The notes beneath the pieces are model-generated. The model was not told where the DNA came from. It worked only from the letters and a program-made list of their open reading frames with translations, and did not search any database. DNA of 64,000 nt from Limnephilus marmoratus (taxonomy: Eukaryota; Arthropoda; Insecta; Trichoptera; Limnephilidae), in NCBI GenBank assembly GCA_917880885.1, contig OU862927.1, forward strand, positions 34,251,571-34,315,570, read 5' to 3'. Shown here piece after piece: positions 44,503 to 56,068 of this stretch. Within the stretch, counting starts at the first letter, position 1. Each line of letters starts with the position of its first letter. The translations under genes and the position numbers were made by a program.

Positions 44503-44822
44503 CAGTGGTTTTGTGGGTGGGCGTTTCAGACTTTCAGGGGGACGGTAGGGGACCCAGGGAAATCATCTCACCCCACCACATCCCATTACGCCCCCCTCCC
44601 CCCCCCCTCTGTTGTGGAAACCCATCTCACCCCATCCTGCCCCATTCCATCCCATTACACCCCCCCGTTGTGGAGTAGGCGGTGGGCAAAAAAAGGTTGA
44701 GAATCTAGCACTAACCCCCTAGCGTTGTTCAGAGACTCCAACTCAATTTTAATTTTCCATGGACCCCCTGAATGATCCTGAGGACCCCTGGGAGTCCGTA
44801 CGGACCACTTTGGGAACCACTG
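44503..44822. mobile_element. hAT MITE (CAGTGGTT ends)
   Basis: CAGTGGTTTTGTGGG at left, and CAGTGGTTCCCAAAGTGGTC reading inwards from the right. Flanks are gtttagat (44495-44502) and ttttagat (44823-44830), an 8-bp duplication with one change. Contains cccatcccattacgcccccc-type repeats. No transposase. Confidence 0.8.
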
Positions 44823-45188
44823 TTTTAGATCACATTTAGATTATTAATTTTATTTCTCTTACACATTTTCTTCCTCTTGTCCTTTTGGAGTCGAGGCAGT
44901 TGGAGAATGTTGCAGGCCTTCTCAGAAGAAAGTAATTTTCATTATATTTTTCTCACCTTATAACCCTTATCAGGAGTACACTATTTTTCATTTAAAAAAG
45001 TTTGGTAAAATTTCCGTACTCGCTTATTTCTAAATACGCCCAAAGTAAAATATTAAAATATTATTAAAATATTGGTGCCACAATCATAATCACAATCACA
45101 ATCACAATCATAATGGTGCCACAAAATAAGTTTGCTGTGTTAGAAGAAGATATTAAAATATTGTTATTACTGAATCAACTATGTCAAC

Positions 45189-46139
45189 TAGCGATGTGTC
45201 AGTTCAGCTGGAATGGGCTCATGTGATCCGCTCCTTTGCGGGAAGCGGTTCCTACTCCCACTCCTTTTTCAAATCGACTACTCCCAGAGAACCCGGCCCA
45301 GTCCCAGTACTCTCCGCATCCAAATAAATCCGGCGGTCCGAGCAACTCAACGCCGAAGCGCGAAAACCGCACTCGAATACAAGTCCCGGGTTCCTTTAAA
45401 CCCAAGCGCCTTGTTCCAAGCTACGTGAATCGGGACACAATCCATTCATTTCGCCCACTCCCGGACTCGCGCGAACTACTACATTCCTGACTCACCCCGT
45501 GGCCGCCGCGCCGGCTTGCTCCGCGATCCACGGTCCGGCGTCACTCACCATTCCACTCATGAGTCGCGGGTCTCGGTGAGTTCCCGACACTCCCCGCTGC
45601 CCGCGGCCGGCCAACTATGACACTTCCCCTTGAGTCACGTCACGAGCTGGGCGCTGGGCTTCATTCGATCGCTGTTCGTTGATCGACACACACGTGCGTG
45701 ACCCCTTCGGCTAGGCACGGAGTAGTTTTTAATTAGAGCGTCTTATCTGGTATCGTTAATCAACGGGTGACGTGCATTATAAAATAATAGTTTATAGTAA
45801 AGCATTACAGCTTATTAATTTACTTATTTAAATTCTCAATAAAAGACCGTGCAGTGTAGATACATTGAATGTACCTACATTGCACGGGTGACGGGTCCTT
45901 GTTCTCGTACGGGTCTTGTCCGACTCCGGAGTTCTGAGTTCTCGTGTGGGTTCTACGAGTAGGTCCTGGTTCCGAGTTCTTTGAACCCGTGCGTCCCGTT
46001 TCGGTGCGCCGCAACAATACCCAGTGCCCAGTCCGCACCTAAGAACTCGGACCCGGGACCTGCTCCTAGAACTCGTGTACTTTTAAAAGGAAGCAAGTCT
46101 CGGAGGCTTCCGGAAAAATGCAGAACTTACCCACCTCTA
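45189..46139. mobile_element. GC-rich nonautonomous hAT element, 951 bp
   Basis: Flanked by a perfect 8-bp duplication atgtcaac (45181-45188 and 46140-46147). Ends TAGCGATGTGTCAGTTC and, inverted, TAGAGGTGGGTAAGTTC. The interior is strikingly GC-rich (ccgcgcc, gaacccggc, cgagttcc words), unlike the AT-rich flanks. There are many palindromic gagttct/agaactc words. ORFs are present but share no transposase motif. Confidence 0.8.
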
Positions 46140-46227
46140 ATGTCAACTACATCGGGGAAATGCAAAAATATGCAGAAAATGAGTTATTAGTTTGGGTTTT
46201 TAAATAATCGTGCATATTTACAATGAA

Positions 46228-46795
46228 ACTAACGAGTTCCCGGCATGCGTTGCTATACCACTCAAATAAATTGTTTCTCCCTGCGTGTCCTTTCCCATTC
46301 GTCCCGTCCCCCTTCAGCCTACCCTTCCTCTCCCGTGTACCCTTCCCCTCTCGCGTTCCCACTCTGCCTTCCCTCTTCCTACTCCCCTCGCACACTCCCC
46401 GCGAACCCCCTATCCGAGTTTCCCTCTCCTCTCCCGGGTTCCCCTTCCCCCTCCCGCATTTCATACATTCAGTTTTCAAACAGCACGCATGCCACCTATT
46501 GCAATTTTTTTATACAAAATTTCATAATCACTAATATACATAGAAACCTTCGCGGGCATGCCCACAACAACTCACCAAAGTTTCCTCGCAATCGGATGAA
46601 CGGTTTAGTAACGCATTTTCATGACTCGCTTACTCAGAGCTCGCATTATATAATAGAAACCATCGCGGGAATGCACACATCAAATCCCCGAAGTTTCATC
46701 GCAATCGGATGAAAGATTTAGTAATGCACAATTTCATGATGCCAGAACTCACTATATACATATATAGAAACCATCACGGGTGTTTGGTTTTGAAA
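46228..46795 (-). mobile_element. Helitron-like repeat, reverse, with C-rich core
   Basis: Starts at the complement of the family 3' end (cgagttcccggcatgcgttg), then caaataaattgtttctccct and a C-rich core (46300-46465). It is followed by direct repeats carrying aaaccatcgcgggaatgcac and tcatcgcaatcggatgaa at about 46540, 46665 and 46765. Confidence 0.6.
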
Positions 46796-47235
46796 TGATA
46801 ATATGCATGGTTCCTACTGGGATGTCATTTATCCAGTACCTACCCTCCCTAACCACATCACCCTGCTGAAGAAAGCATTTGAAAATAGAACATTGCAAGA
46901 CTGAATCGAAGTACATTTGTTTGGAAAAAATGAGAAGATTTGGAACATTTGAAGCAATTGGTTGGTGTTGTTTCGTTTTATGTTATATTTTCGTTTTTGT
47001 GAACTCAAAGAAGTTTTTTTGACATTAATACCTCAAGGTAAAGCAGTGGACTAATGTAACGTACATTTGTGATTGTGCTGTGTTGCAGGTAAGTGACTGG
47101 TTATCCCCTACTTGTAATCCATAATTTTCCCATACACATATAATTACCCAATTCCAACATACACCTTTTCACTTCGTTTTGTTTAATTTACAGTCCGCTT
47201 TCCTGTTGCATTTGAAGCGTAATTTGTAAACAGTT

Positions 47236-47455
47236 TCGGATGCAACAGCGGGCATGCACACATCATATCCCCAATGTTTCATCGCAATCGGATGAACGTT
47301 TAGCAATGCATAATTTCATGATGCCAGAACTCACTATTATATATAGAAACCATCGGGGGTATGCACACATCAAATCCTCAAAGTTTCATCACGATCGGAT
47401 GAATGGTTTAGCAACGCATAACAACTCACATAAATACAGAGAGAAATAAACATAT
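47236..47455 (+). mobile_element. Helitron-related direct repeats
   Basis: Two further units with tttcatcgcaatcggatgaa-type and atatatagaaaccatcg words matching 46540-46790. The TIR element at 47471 starts just after. Confidence 0.5.
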
Positions 47456-48049
47456 TTTCATTTTTATATACAGGGTGTCCGGGGGTAAAGTGCATTAACT
47501 TCGGGAGGTGATTCTGCATGATAGATAGTAAAAGTAAAAGAAATAAATTATTTTTTTAGAAATTCCAAGTTTTGTGATAAAGAGATAAAATTAGACCTAA
47601 GTGTGCCTTTATTATTTTCCGCTGTTGCCAAATCACCGCCCCATGCGCTCTCCATTTCTGTCAGTGTCAGTATTGAATTTGAATGTAACAATTTTATTCG
47701 CGTAGTAGTGTTTCACTTTTAAAACTTTATTGTTGTTAATCAAAATTTTTGATTTATTGTTAATTGATGAAATTATCTAGTATGTATTTATTAGGACTGG
47801 CTTAAAGGAACAACTTTATTCAGTGCGTGTGTTCTTCAGACTTACCTTTGCTTATTTAGTTGTGCCCAACTGTAAAAATTGTGTTTATTTTTTTTAACTT
47901 CTCGAGTGCCGTTGCCGCGCCGGCGCGCGAGTATCAAATTTCAAAAAAGAATATTAATTCAAATAATTTGGATGCGATTTTAAATTTTATTCCATTAATA
48001 TATAACATAAAATAAAGCTTAAAATAGCTTCCTCCATTCTTGTTCTTAA

Positions 48050-48212
48050 GGGAACGTACCCATACTACGTGACACGTTTAGGGGGGGGGGGGGTCTTCAA
48101 AATGTCACGCTCCATACAAATGAGCGGCGGGTTGCTTAGGATTTTGGTCACCGGGGGGGGGGGGGGGGTTAAAAATTGCAAAAAGTTGGTCACGTAGTAC
48201 GGGTACGTTCCC
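48050..48212. mobile_element. MITE with G runs (TAA duplication), nested
   Basis: Ends GGGAACGTACCCATACTACG and complement, flanked by TAA at 48047-48049 and 48213-48215; two G runs of about 12 inside. 163 bp. Confidence 0.85.
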
Positions 48213-48486
48213 TAAGGTAATTTAAAAAAGGTAAGGTAAAAAACCCTGGCCCTTGACAGGTTAATATCATGTTTTTTATCAACGCTTCTAACTCACACAA
48301 TGTTGTCATTTTTTGCCTCATCTGTTTTTAAATTGTAATATTATCTTTATAATATCTAATGTTCTTTAAAAGGTACTTAGTCCTTTTATATTCATTTTAC
48401 ACAAAAATTCACTTTCAAATATTTTCCAGTTTACATGATCTAATAAATTTCATTATTCTCTGTTCTGGCATGAAACTCAGTTGAGG

Positions 48487-48802
48487 CCAAAGATATTGAA
48501 ATATAAGTAGATGTGCTATCTGCAGTTTATACCAGGTGGGACTGCGCTTCCGGGTGTCGCCGATATTGTTTACCAATTAACAAATAAACTAAATGAACGA
48601 ATAACCCAAACGAACGTTAAACTAAATGAACGAATTCTTTCCGTATTCAAACTATATTGTTAACCAATACTAATGCACATCTTCAAAAAATCAACGAAAT
48701 GAACAAATTATTTTTGTATGCAAACTACTCTAATTAGGGCGTAGTCTGCCGACAGTTGCGCGGACACCATAGCATATCCCTTTTGTATTTGAATATCTTT
48801 GG
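48487..48802. mobile_element. MITE with 6-bp target duplication, copy 2, nested
   Basis: Same ends (CCAAAGATATTGAAAT...AATATCTTTGG) as 3623-3905, flanked by perfect TTGAGG at 48481-48486 and 48803-48808. It carries a local duplication of aaactaaatgaacgaa absent from copy 1. Confidence 0.85.
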
Positions 48803-49589
48803 TTGAGGCTATTAAATTCTAAATTGTGTTTATTGGTGCATAATTTTGTTACTGAATTTTTGTGTCAATGCCTGGCTTTACCAACGAAGAACGGGCAGAC
48901 ATTTATTAATGAGGTACGCCACAACGTACGAATTGATAATAATATTACTTTACGTTTACATTCATTACGTTTTCAGCGCTCTTGAGGTGATTTTTCGCAA
49001 AAACAGCGCTATATAAGTCGTCCAAATTTATTATTATTATTACATGCTTGCTTACAAGCTGAAGGTGGACATTTTAAAAATTGGTTAAACTAGTAAAAAG
49101 CGATGACATTAGTTAAGTGTTCAATTCGTTTATAATAATTTTATCGTTAAAGGCGTGCCTTCAATTGTTATTTAAGTGCAGTTATCTTTTCAAATTTGGT
49201 TTAAAACATACGATTTGTATAAACATCAAATTCTCAGTCTTGTTATTGTTTACAAACCGTTTCCATAGATACAGGCCAAATCACGACCAAGCAACATTGC
49301 AACAATCGTGCCTGGCAAGCTAACAGCAACTTTGTCGGGTAAGTTCTACCTTATGTACACTAAGGATTTTTAGTAGGTATGTCTTTTTGTATAGGAAAAA
49401 AAAAGTTGGAATTTCAGAAAAAATTATTAATCTTTTTTACTCCTACTATAATGTAGAATCACCTCCCGATGTTGATGCACTACCCCCTGACACCCTGAAT
49501 ATAGACATAACATTTTGGCAAACATAACAAGATTAAACATAGCGTAAAAATACAGGAAATATTGCACAAGTATCTTAATTTTAAACTAG

Positions 49590-50030
49590 CAGTTAAAAAC
49601 TTGCTCCGCATGTTTCTGCTGCTAGGCCCTGCGGGCGGCTTTTGGTTCAACTTTACCAAGTTTAAATGTTGGTGACCATTTTATAAATCCGATAGGAATT
49701 GGTTCCAAAAATAGCCGGTTCCTCGGATCCGCTGTGACCCAGTGACAGAAACCTGCTAACGTGAGTGGCGCCATCATTTGATGAATTCTTGAATTCGAAA
49801 CCGAATTACAACAGTAGCTTTGTTTGAAATCTCACGTACACGTATGTTTGTGGTGCGGCGTCAGACATGCACTCGAAGCCGGGTTCTTAAATTTCAACCG
49901 CGCAGACGCAAGGCTATTAATATTGTTTGATTGGAACCTTTACTGCATCTTTTTGCATTTCCCCGATGTAAAAAAAGTTATTTCTTGTATTAATTAAGTT
50001 AACGAATCGTTCATTAAATAAAATTAGTGC
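49590..50030 (+). repeat. Dispersed repeat R450, copy 2
   Basis: Matches 31250-31790 at gaattggttccaaaaatagc, ggccctgcgggcggcttttg and gcaaggctattaatattgtt. Alignment is interrupted in the middle. Confidence 0.55.
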
Positions 50031-50569
50031 ATATTAAGAACACGGAGTATGGAAATTTTACCAAAAGTTTTGTCTGTTGGTTGTTGGCCCATTGTCAAAT
50101 GGCGTGGGTAGTCCCTGAAGATATAAACCCATAAAAGTGTCATCTTTATTGATAAGAAAGAAAACTGCGGTCCTAATTTATACAAGACTTGCTGCTCCTC
50201 GACCCCAGAAGGGAAAATTAAATTGATAATCCATTCAAGAAAAAAATTCAGACTATTCAGACTTTTTCTTATGGGTAAACTTATCGAAATAACACTTTGT
50301 TTCAACATAATTACCGCAACAAATGATATTAGGGGAGATGAAAAACATGCATTTAAATTCATATTTGGGAAAAACTTTTATTAGTGTGTTTTGTGATTAG
50401 AATCGGCACCATCTTTAATCTTGCTAGTATGATGTGTATGGTTGGCGGCATTTTCTATCGTCATTCAGATAAAATGTTTCAAAATAAACTATTGCCGAAT
50501 TACAAAATAAAATTATGCATAAAAATTTAACAACGGTGCAATTTAAATGTATTATTCTTTTATTTTTAT

Positions 50570-51006
50570 ATTTACGTTAAGTCCACACAGGAGGCCCTGA
50601 AGAAAATAATTCCCCTCAGGGCCTATGTCATCTTTGGGGATGCTCTGTGTAGGGTATTTTTAGGAAAGGAAGGAGAGAATGTTCTGGGAAGGAATCTGGG
50701 GGCCAGTGTTCTGAGTGACAGATTAATGATTCCATACTTCCCACTGCAGACCAAGGTGATGTTCCGAGAGAGCCCTGCTGGAGAAGTCAAAAGATCTCCC
50801 TCAACAAGTCTCCCCAATCTGGCCTGCTTTTTGTGGGCAGACACGTCCATCACCAAGACCCAGACAAACCTCATCCCATGAACCCGGGCACTCCTGCTAA
50901 ACCACCAAACATGGCAAACCACTTGCGAGTCACCTATGGCAGGGGTATTGGTTATCCAATAAATGGTTCCCAGGACGGCGATACCCACACGCGCCTCCCA
51001 AATGTT
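50570..51006 (-). mobile_element. SINE-like family S3, full-length reverse copy
   Basis: Reads in reverse from tttgggaggcgcgtgtgggt (51003) through tgcccgggttcatgggatga to the tail ggccctgaggggaattattt and ggcctcctgtgtggac. At about 435 bp it is the best full-length template here. A 121-codon frame on its sense strand is not conserved in other copies. Confidence 0.75.
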
Positions 51007-51367
51007 AACTCTCCCCTGATGTTAATTTCTTACTGTAATGTTACGTACTTACGACATATTTTTTAGTACATGAAACGTCAAACGTATTTTGAAAACGTCT
51101 ACAATAATAAACCTAAAAGTGCGATAAAAAGTGAAGTAGGCCATTACAACCAGTGCAGTCCTGCGCAGTTTTTAACGCGCTATCGACGGGTGTTTATGCC
51201 TTCTAATTTTTTCCACACGGAAGTATCAAAATATGTGTTTAAACAAGTTACAAAAACAAAACGGTTTCTATTTAGTGCGACTATAAAAACAATAAGTAAC
51301 TCGACGCGCTGTATGCATGAACCATCACACAAACAAATACGAGTGTTCTTAACGGTACTGCAACTAG

Positions 51368-51459
51368 CGCCGGTGGCTCTGTGGACTAATGCGTCGGAAT
51401 TACTTTTTGCCCGATTTAAGTGAATAGCTGCCGCACTCAGTTCGAATCCCACACCGGCG
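51368..51459 (+). other. tRNA-like Pol III promoter module upstream of the LINE
   Basis: CGCCGGT and ACCGGCG form a perfect 7-bp acceptor-like stem. An A-box-like run (tggctctgtggactaatgcg) and a B-box-like agttcgaatcccac lie inside. At 92 bases it has a long variable region like class II tRNAs, but the T-stem does not pair, so a working tRNA is unlikely. It ends 81 bases before the LINE ORF1 start. Confidence 0.5.
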
Positions 51460-51540
51460 AAAATTTTTATTTTTAAATTTTTTATTCTTAATGAATTTCT
51501 TCTTTGTTTTTAATAAGCCATGTAAATTCCAAAGTCAAAA

Positions 51541-52602
51541 ATGACGGTAGCAAGCTGTATAAATGAACTAAAGAGTGAGGTTTCGAAAATTCAGACAGTC
51601 AAGGACCAAAAAACAAAAAATACTATTGAACTCATAATAACGAGGTTGGAAGATGCAATTAACAAAGAGAGTCTCTCATTACAGGAAAAAATTATCGAAT
51701 TACAAGAAAATATAATCGAGAGTGATAGAAAATATATCAGTAACTTAGAAAAATTCCATAATCTCGAAAACAAAGCAACTACGAAAAGTTACGCTAGCAT
51801 CGCCAGTGGAAAATACGCGACACCTAAAATTCCAGTATTCCCCGTTATAATAAAAACTAAAAATGAAAACGAAGACATAAAAGAAACCATCATAAAGAAC
51901 GTCAAAATATCTAAACTGGGAATCGGAGTAAGCAGCATCAGGAAGACATCAAAAAATGAATTAATAATAAATCTACAAAAAGCGGATGATATGGCCAACA
52001 TCAAAAATGAAATTGCAAAGTTAAAACTTGAAGGAATACACGTTGAAAACATTGATAAAAAAAGACCGTGCATGATCTTTAAAGGAATAGACGAAAAATA
52101 TACACAAGAAGAATTTATATCAGATTTGATTCTGCAAAATGAAGACATAAAAATTATTTACGAAATGGACCCAAACCAGATAAAATACAAAGGAACCATA
52201 CAAATTAAAAAATTTAAACAAAAAAATATAATTCTCGAAACCAGTGGAGATCTCAGAAATCTTCTAATTTCGAAAAAAAGCGTAAACCTTGGTTTTTACC
52301 AAATTAAAGTAGAGGATTGCAACCCCCTAATGCAGTGTTACCATTGCCAAAAATATGGTCACACAGCAATGCGTTGCCTCCAACCACCGAACAAACCAAT
52401 ATGCCTTCATTGTGCGGGTGAACACAACTTAAAAAACTGCAATAATAAGAACGAAATACCAAAATGCAATAATTGCACAGAACTTAATTTAAAATTTAAT
52501 ACTACGACTCCAACAGACCACAAATCAAATAGTGAAAAATGCAAACACAGATTGAAAATGCTTAACTTTGCTCAAGAAAAAATTAATTATAATTCAAAAT
52601 GA
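51541..52602 (+). CDS. LINE ORF1 protein, gag-like with zinc knuckles
   Basis: 353 residues. The N-terminus (about 12-80) is strongly charged and heptad-like, probably a coiled coil for trimerisation. The middle (about 95-250) is plausibly an RRM-like RNA-binding fold. The C-terminus carries two CCHC knuckles, CYHCQKYGHTAMRC (266-279; C-x2-C-x4-H-x4-C) and CLHCAGEHNLKNC (288-300; C-x2-C-x3-H-x4-C), and a further Cys/His cluster after them. In this family the protein binds element RNA to form the RNP used in retrotransposition. The stop TGA overlaps the ORF2 start as ATGA. Codons are A-rich, unlike CNOT10 or PPO. Confidence 0.85.
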   Translation: MTVASCINELKSEVSKIQTVKDQKTKNTIELIITRLEDAINKESLSLQEKIIELQENIIESDRKYISNLEKFHNLENKATTKSYASIASGKYATPKIPVFPVIIKTKNENEDIKETIIKNVKISKLGIGVSSIRKTSKNELIINLQKADDMANIKNEIAKLKLEGIHVENIDKKRPCMIFKGIDEKYTQEEFISDLILQNEDIKIIYEMDPNQIKYKGTIQIKKFKQKNIILETSGDLRNLLISKKSVNLGFYQIKVEDCNPLMQCYHCQKYGHTAMRCLQPPNKPICLHCAGEHNLKNCNNKNEIPKCNNCTELNLKFNTTTPTDHKSNSEKCKHRLKMLNFAQEKINYNSK

Positions 52603-55560
52603 CCGAATACATAGTAAAACAAATTGACGAAAAATACAAAATAAACCAAGAAATATGTCAAAATATTAAAGAAGTTAATAAGTGGTGCGTTACAAACAGT
52701 TCCCCCTTCTTATTACTACACATGAACATTCGAAGCATCGCAAAAAACCTTGATGAATTTTTGATAAATATAAATGATCTGTTTATATCGCCCGCCTGCA
52801 TAGTGTTAACAGAAACGCACTGTAATAACGATCAACACATTAATGCACTACCCAACTACAAAGGCATCGCAACAACAACACCAATTAATAAAAATAGTGG
52901 TATAATTATATTTCTTCATGACGAGTGTGAAATTATAAACATTGAAGAAATTTATATACAACATGTAAATTGTCTAAAAATAGATATAAAATTAAAAAAC
53001 AAATTATACAGAATTATAACAGTGTACAGAACACACAAATCAAACATAACTAACTTCATAAATGAACTATATGAATATCTAAGCAAATTATCGAAAATTC
53101 TTACTTTTGTATGTGGTGATTTCAATATAAACATTTCTGCTAACCATAACTCAATAGAAAAAAATAATTTCATTAACATGATGACGCACCTCAACTTTAA
53201 ATCTTGTATTAATAGTAACACTCGAGAAATTAAAAACCAAACTCCATCATGTATAGACCATATCTGGTGTAATATACATTTAAATGAAATAAAAAATATT
53301 AAATCTACTGTTTGGAAAACCAATATAACTGACCATTACGCGTGTCTTATATTACATGAGACAAATAAAAAACTAAACACAATACCCAAATTAAATCTTC
53401 CATATTCCAAATTAGACTATGAATTATTAAAAAAAATCATTAATAAATGAAAAATGGGAAGAAGTTTTAAAAAATAAATGCGCCAACCAAGGTGCCTTAC
53501 TGTTTGAAAAAACTTTAACTAAACACGTTTTAGAAGCAACAAAAACAACACAGATCGTCCCCAATTCAAAAACAAAGAAAATTAAACCATGGATTACTCT
53601 AGGATTAATAAAAGCCATTCGAAAAAAAAATAAACTTTATAAAATAACACAAAGGCCACTAGTTAACAATAAAATTGTACTATATTATAAAAAGTATAAA
53701 AATATATTAACTACTCTAATTAGAAAAACGAAAAACGACTATTACTCAAAAATTATAACAGAAGCTAAAGACAATAATAAAAAAATATGGTCAACAATAA
53801 ATGAAATAATAAATAAAAATAAAACATATAAGCACATATCCGAAATATCAGATGGGAAATTAATATATAATGTACAAAATGACACAAAAAAATGTTGTAA
53901 TATTTTAAATAACCATTTTAATAACGTTGGAAAAAACCTAGCAAAATCCATAAATTCGACCAATATATCAAATCCACAACACAGAACACAATGTCAAATA
54001 AATAAATTTGAGCCAGTCACAGAAGCCGACATTGACAGAACTATTTCGGAACTAAAAGGAGGTTCTGCCCCCGGCTTTGATAACATAGATGCTAAGACAA
54101 TAAAAGCGATGAAAACATACTTAATTCTCCCAATAACACATATAATAAACCTAAGTCTAGCTAATGGCGAATTTCCCAATAATTACAAAAGAGCAATTAT
54201 AACTCCCATTTATAAAACAGACTGTCCTAAAGACCCACAAAATTACCGCCCGATTTCCCTTTTATCAAATATATCAAAAATATATGAGAAAATTGTAAAA
54301 AAACAAATTTGGACATTCTTAGATGAAAATAAAATAATTAATGATAATCAATTCGGCTTCAAAAAAAATACAAGTACTCACGACGCGATAGCAAAAATAA
54401 CCAACTATTTATATACGGCCCTAGATTCCGATAAAAAATGTATCGGAATATTTATAGACTTGAAAAAAGCTTTCGACAGCATATCACATAAAAAATTAAT
54501 AAATAAATTAAAATCTATAGGAATTAATGGGAAAGTCTTAGCATGGATAGCTAGTTATTTACATGAAAGACCACAACAAGTAAAATTACTAAATCAAGTC
54601 AGCGATTCAAAATATAGCGATTTTTCAATACCCCAAGGTACAGTTTTGGGACCATTGTTATTTATTATATATGTCAATGATATATTCAATATTTCTAAAT
54701 ATGGAGACATTGTCTCCTACGCTGACGACACAGTCCTACTACTAAAAGCAAACACCTGGTCTGAATTAAACAAAATGGCAAATACAGATATCAATGCACT
54801 AAAATTATGGTTTGATAAAAACCTGTTGACTTTAAATTCTAAAAAAACCTATTATTTGCCATTTTTCATTAAAAAACAAGAAACACCTAAAGAAATAAAC
54901 TTAATAATCCACTCTGTGACAAATACAGAAAACCACAAATGTAATATATCATGTTCAAAAATAGAAAGCAAAACTGATATTAAGTACCTGGGCATAACAA
55001 TAGACCAGCGTTTAAAATGGTCTCCACACATTAATATTCTGAACAACAGAATAAGGAAACTAACATATATATTTAGATGTTTAAGAGATATTTTAAACGA
55101 AAAATTACTTAGAACCACGTACTTCGCTTTCTGTCAATCAATTATACAATACGGCATTATAGGATGGGGCGGCACATATAAAAATCAAACACAAACAATT
55201 TACATATCACAAAAACTAATAATAAAAACAATTTTAAAAAAACCCTACTCATATTCGTCAGAACTTTTATTCAAACAATTTAAGGTCAGAAAATTAAGTG
55301 CATTATATTTTTATCATGCAACATTACAAATTTATAAAGATAATATTAAAAATCAAGTTGCACCATTTAAAAATAACAGAAGTCTTAGACAAACATCAAT
55401 ACTTCCCACTCCAAAATGTAAAAAAAAAATTGGACAATTGAGTCATAAATATCTCGGAGCAAAATTTTTTAATTCATTACCAGAAAAAATTAGAAACATG
55501 AATACCAATATAAAAAATTTTAAAACTCACCTTAAAAATTATACTGAAAACTTAAACTGA
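52599..55560 (+). CDS. LINE ORF2: endonuclease and reverse transcriptase, one frameshift
   Basis: The 5' part (52599-53450) is an APE-type endonuclease with the expected N, E, D, D and H positions in HMNIRS, VLTETHC, GDFNIN, SCIDHIWC and TDHYACL. The 3' part is a reverse transcriptase: NYRPISLLSNISKIYEK, GIFIDLKKAFDSI, PQGTVLGPLL and the active site YADD at 54718-54729, followed by the thumb-like region and a C-terminal KFFNSLPEKIRN block, ending in TGA. The frames differ by one base. The downstream frame is open back to the A8 run at 53427-53434, so a single-base length change there explains the break; a homopolymer sequencing error is also possible. It would nick the target and prime reverse transcription in the nucleus. 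Confidence 0.88.
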
Positions 55561-55672
55561 ATGATATAAAAAAGCAATACAATAACACCCCCCCATACAC
55601 ACAAGCCTTGCTTAATTATGGGGGTACATCAAATATATCTACTATGTAATTAATTACTGTATAAAATTTATT

Positions 55673-55729
<57 letters not shown>

Positions 55730-55799
55730 TATTAAAACGAAAAGTTATTTCAATAATCTATGTTTATTGAGGTATAATAATTTATTTTTTTTCATCAAT

Positions 55800-56068
55800 T
55801 TGACCAGCCAAACGATTCTATATCTTTTGTGGGATCGTTATCGAAATAACGGACATGATCTCCTGTCAGATTTGTGTGATTTTCACAAATTTACTGTTAC
55901 ATATTTTAGTTTAGATCGTTTTAAACACAAATTCCTGTAAGTATCCATGATTATTTATTCATTTAATGTACGTTGTACATAGAAAAAGCAAGTAAATCAT
56001 ACAAATCTGACAGGAGATCACGCCCGTTATCTCGATAACGATCCCACGAAAGATATAGAATCGCTCGG
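55800..56068. mobile_element. Foldback MITE with ~70-bp arms
   Basis: Left gattctatatcttttgtggg, atcgttatcg, gatctcctgtcagatttg; right tctgacaggagatcacgccc, cgataacgatcccacgaaag, atatagaatcg. Arms are nearly exact complements. The spacer is about 120 bp. No duplication confirmed. Confidence 0.75.

Larger units (their letters stand above)
47471..49497. mobile_element. 2-kb TIR element containing two nested MITEs
   Basis: Ends cagggtgtccgggggtaaag (47471) and, inverted, CAGGGTGTCAGGGGGTAGTG (ending 49497), with ttcgggaggtgattctgcat-like TIR sequence to about 50 bp. The interior contains the MITEs 48050-48212 and 48487-48802 and an (ATT)n-tailed fragment at 48975-49046. No transposase frame survives. 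The left flank TA is not cleanly repeated on the right. Confidence 0.65.
51460..55728 (+). mobile_element. Nearly intact non-LTR retrotransposon (CR1/Jockey-type)
   Basis: Two ORFs (51541-52602 and 52599-55560), a 3' UTR and an uninterrupted A run of about 47 bases at 55681-55727. The exact 5' end and target duplication are not determined. The preserved frames and long clean poly(A) indicate recent insertion. The clade is not settled: ORF1 zinc knuckles fit Jockey/I/CR1 groups, and the reverse transcriptase motif PQGTVLGPLLFIIYVND leans to CR1-like groups. Confidence 0.85.

Noticed and set aside
45199..45490. Overlapping ORFs in GC-rich DNA as a gene
   Set aside because: They lie inside a hAT-type element with an 8-bp duplication, are short and show no domain.
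46223..46712. 155-codon Pro/Ser-rich ORF
   Set aside because: Same C-rich Helitron-like core as above, in reverse orientation.
50623..50988. 121-codon minus-strand ORF in an S3 copy
   Set aside because: Other S3 copies break this frame with stops and shifts, so it is not a conserved protein.
51070..51423. 117-codon ORF upstream of the LINE
   Set aside because: It runs into the tRNA-like module and shows no domain; better explained as LINE 5' region or flank.
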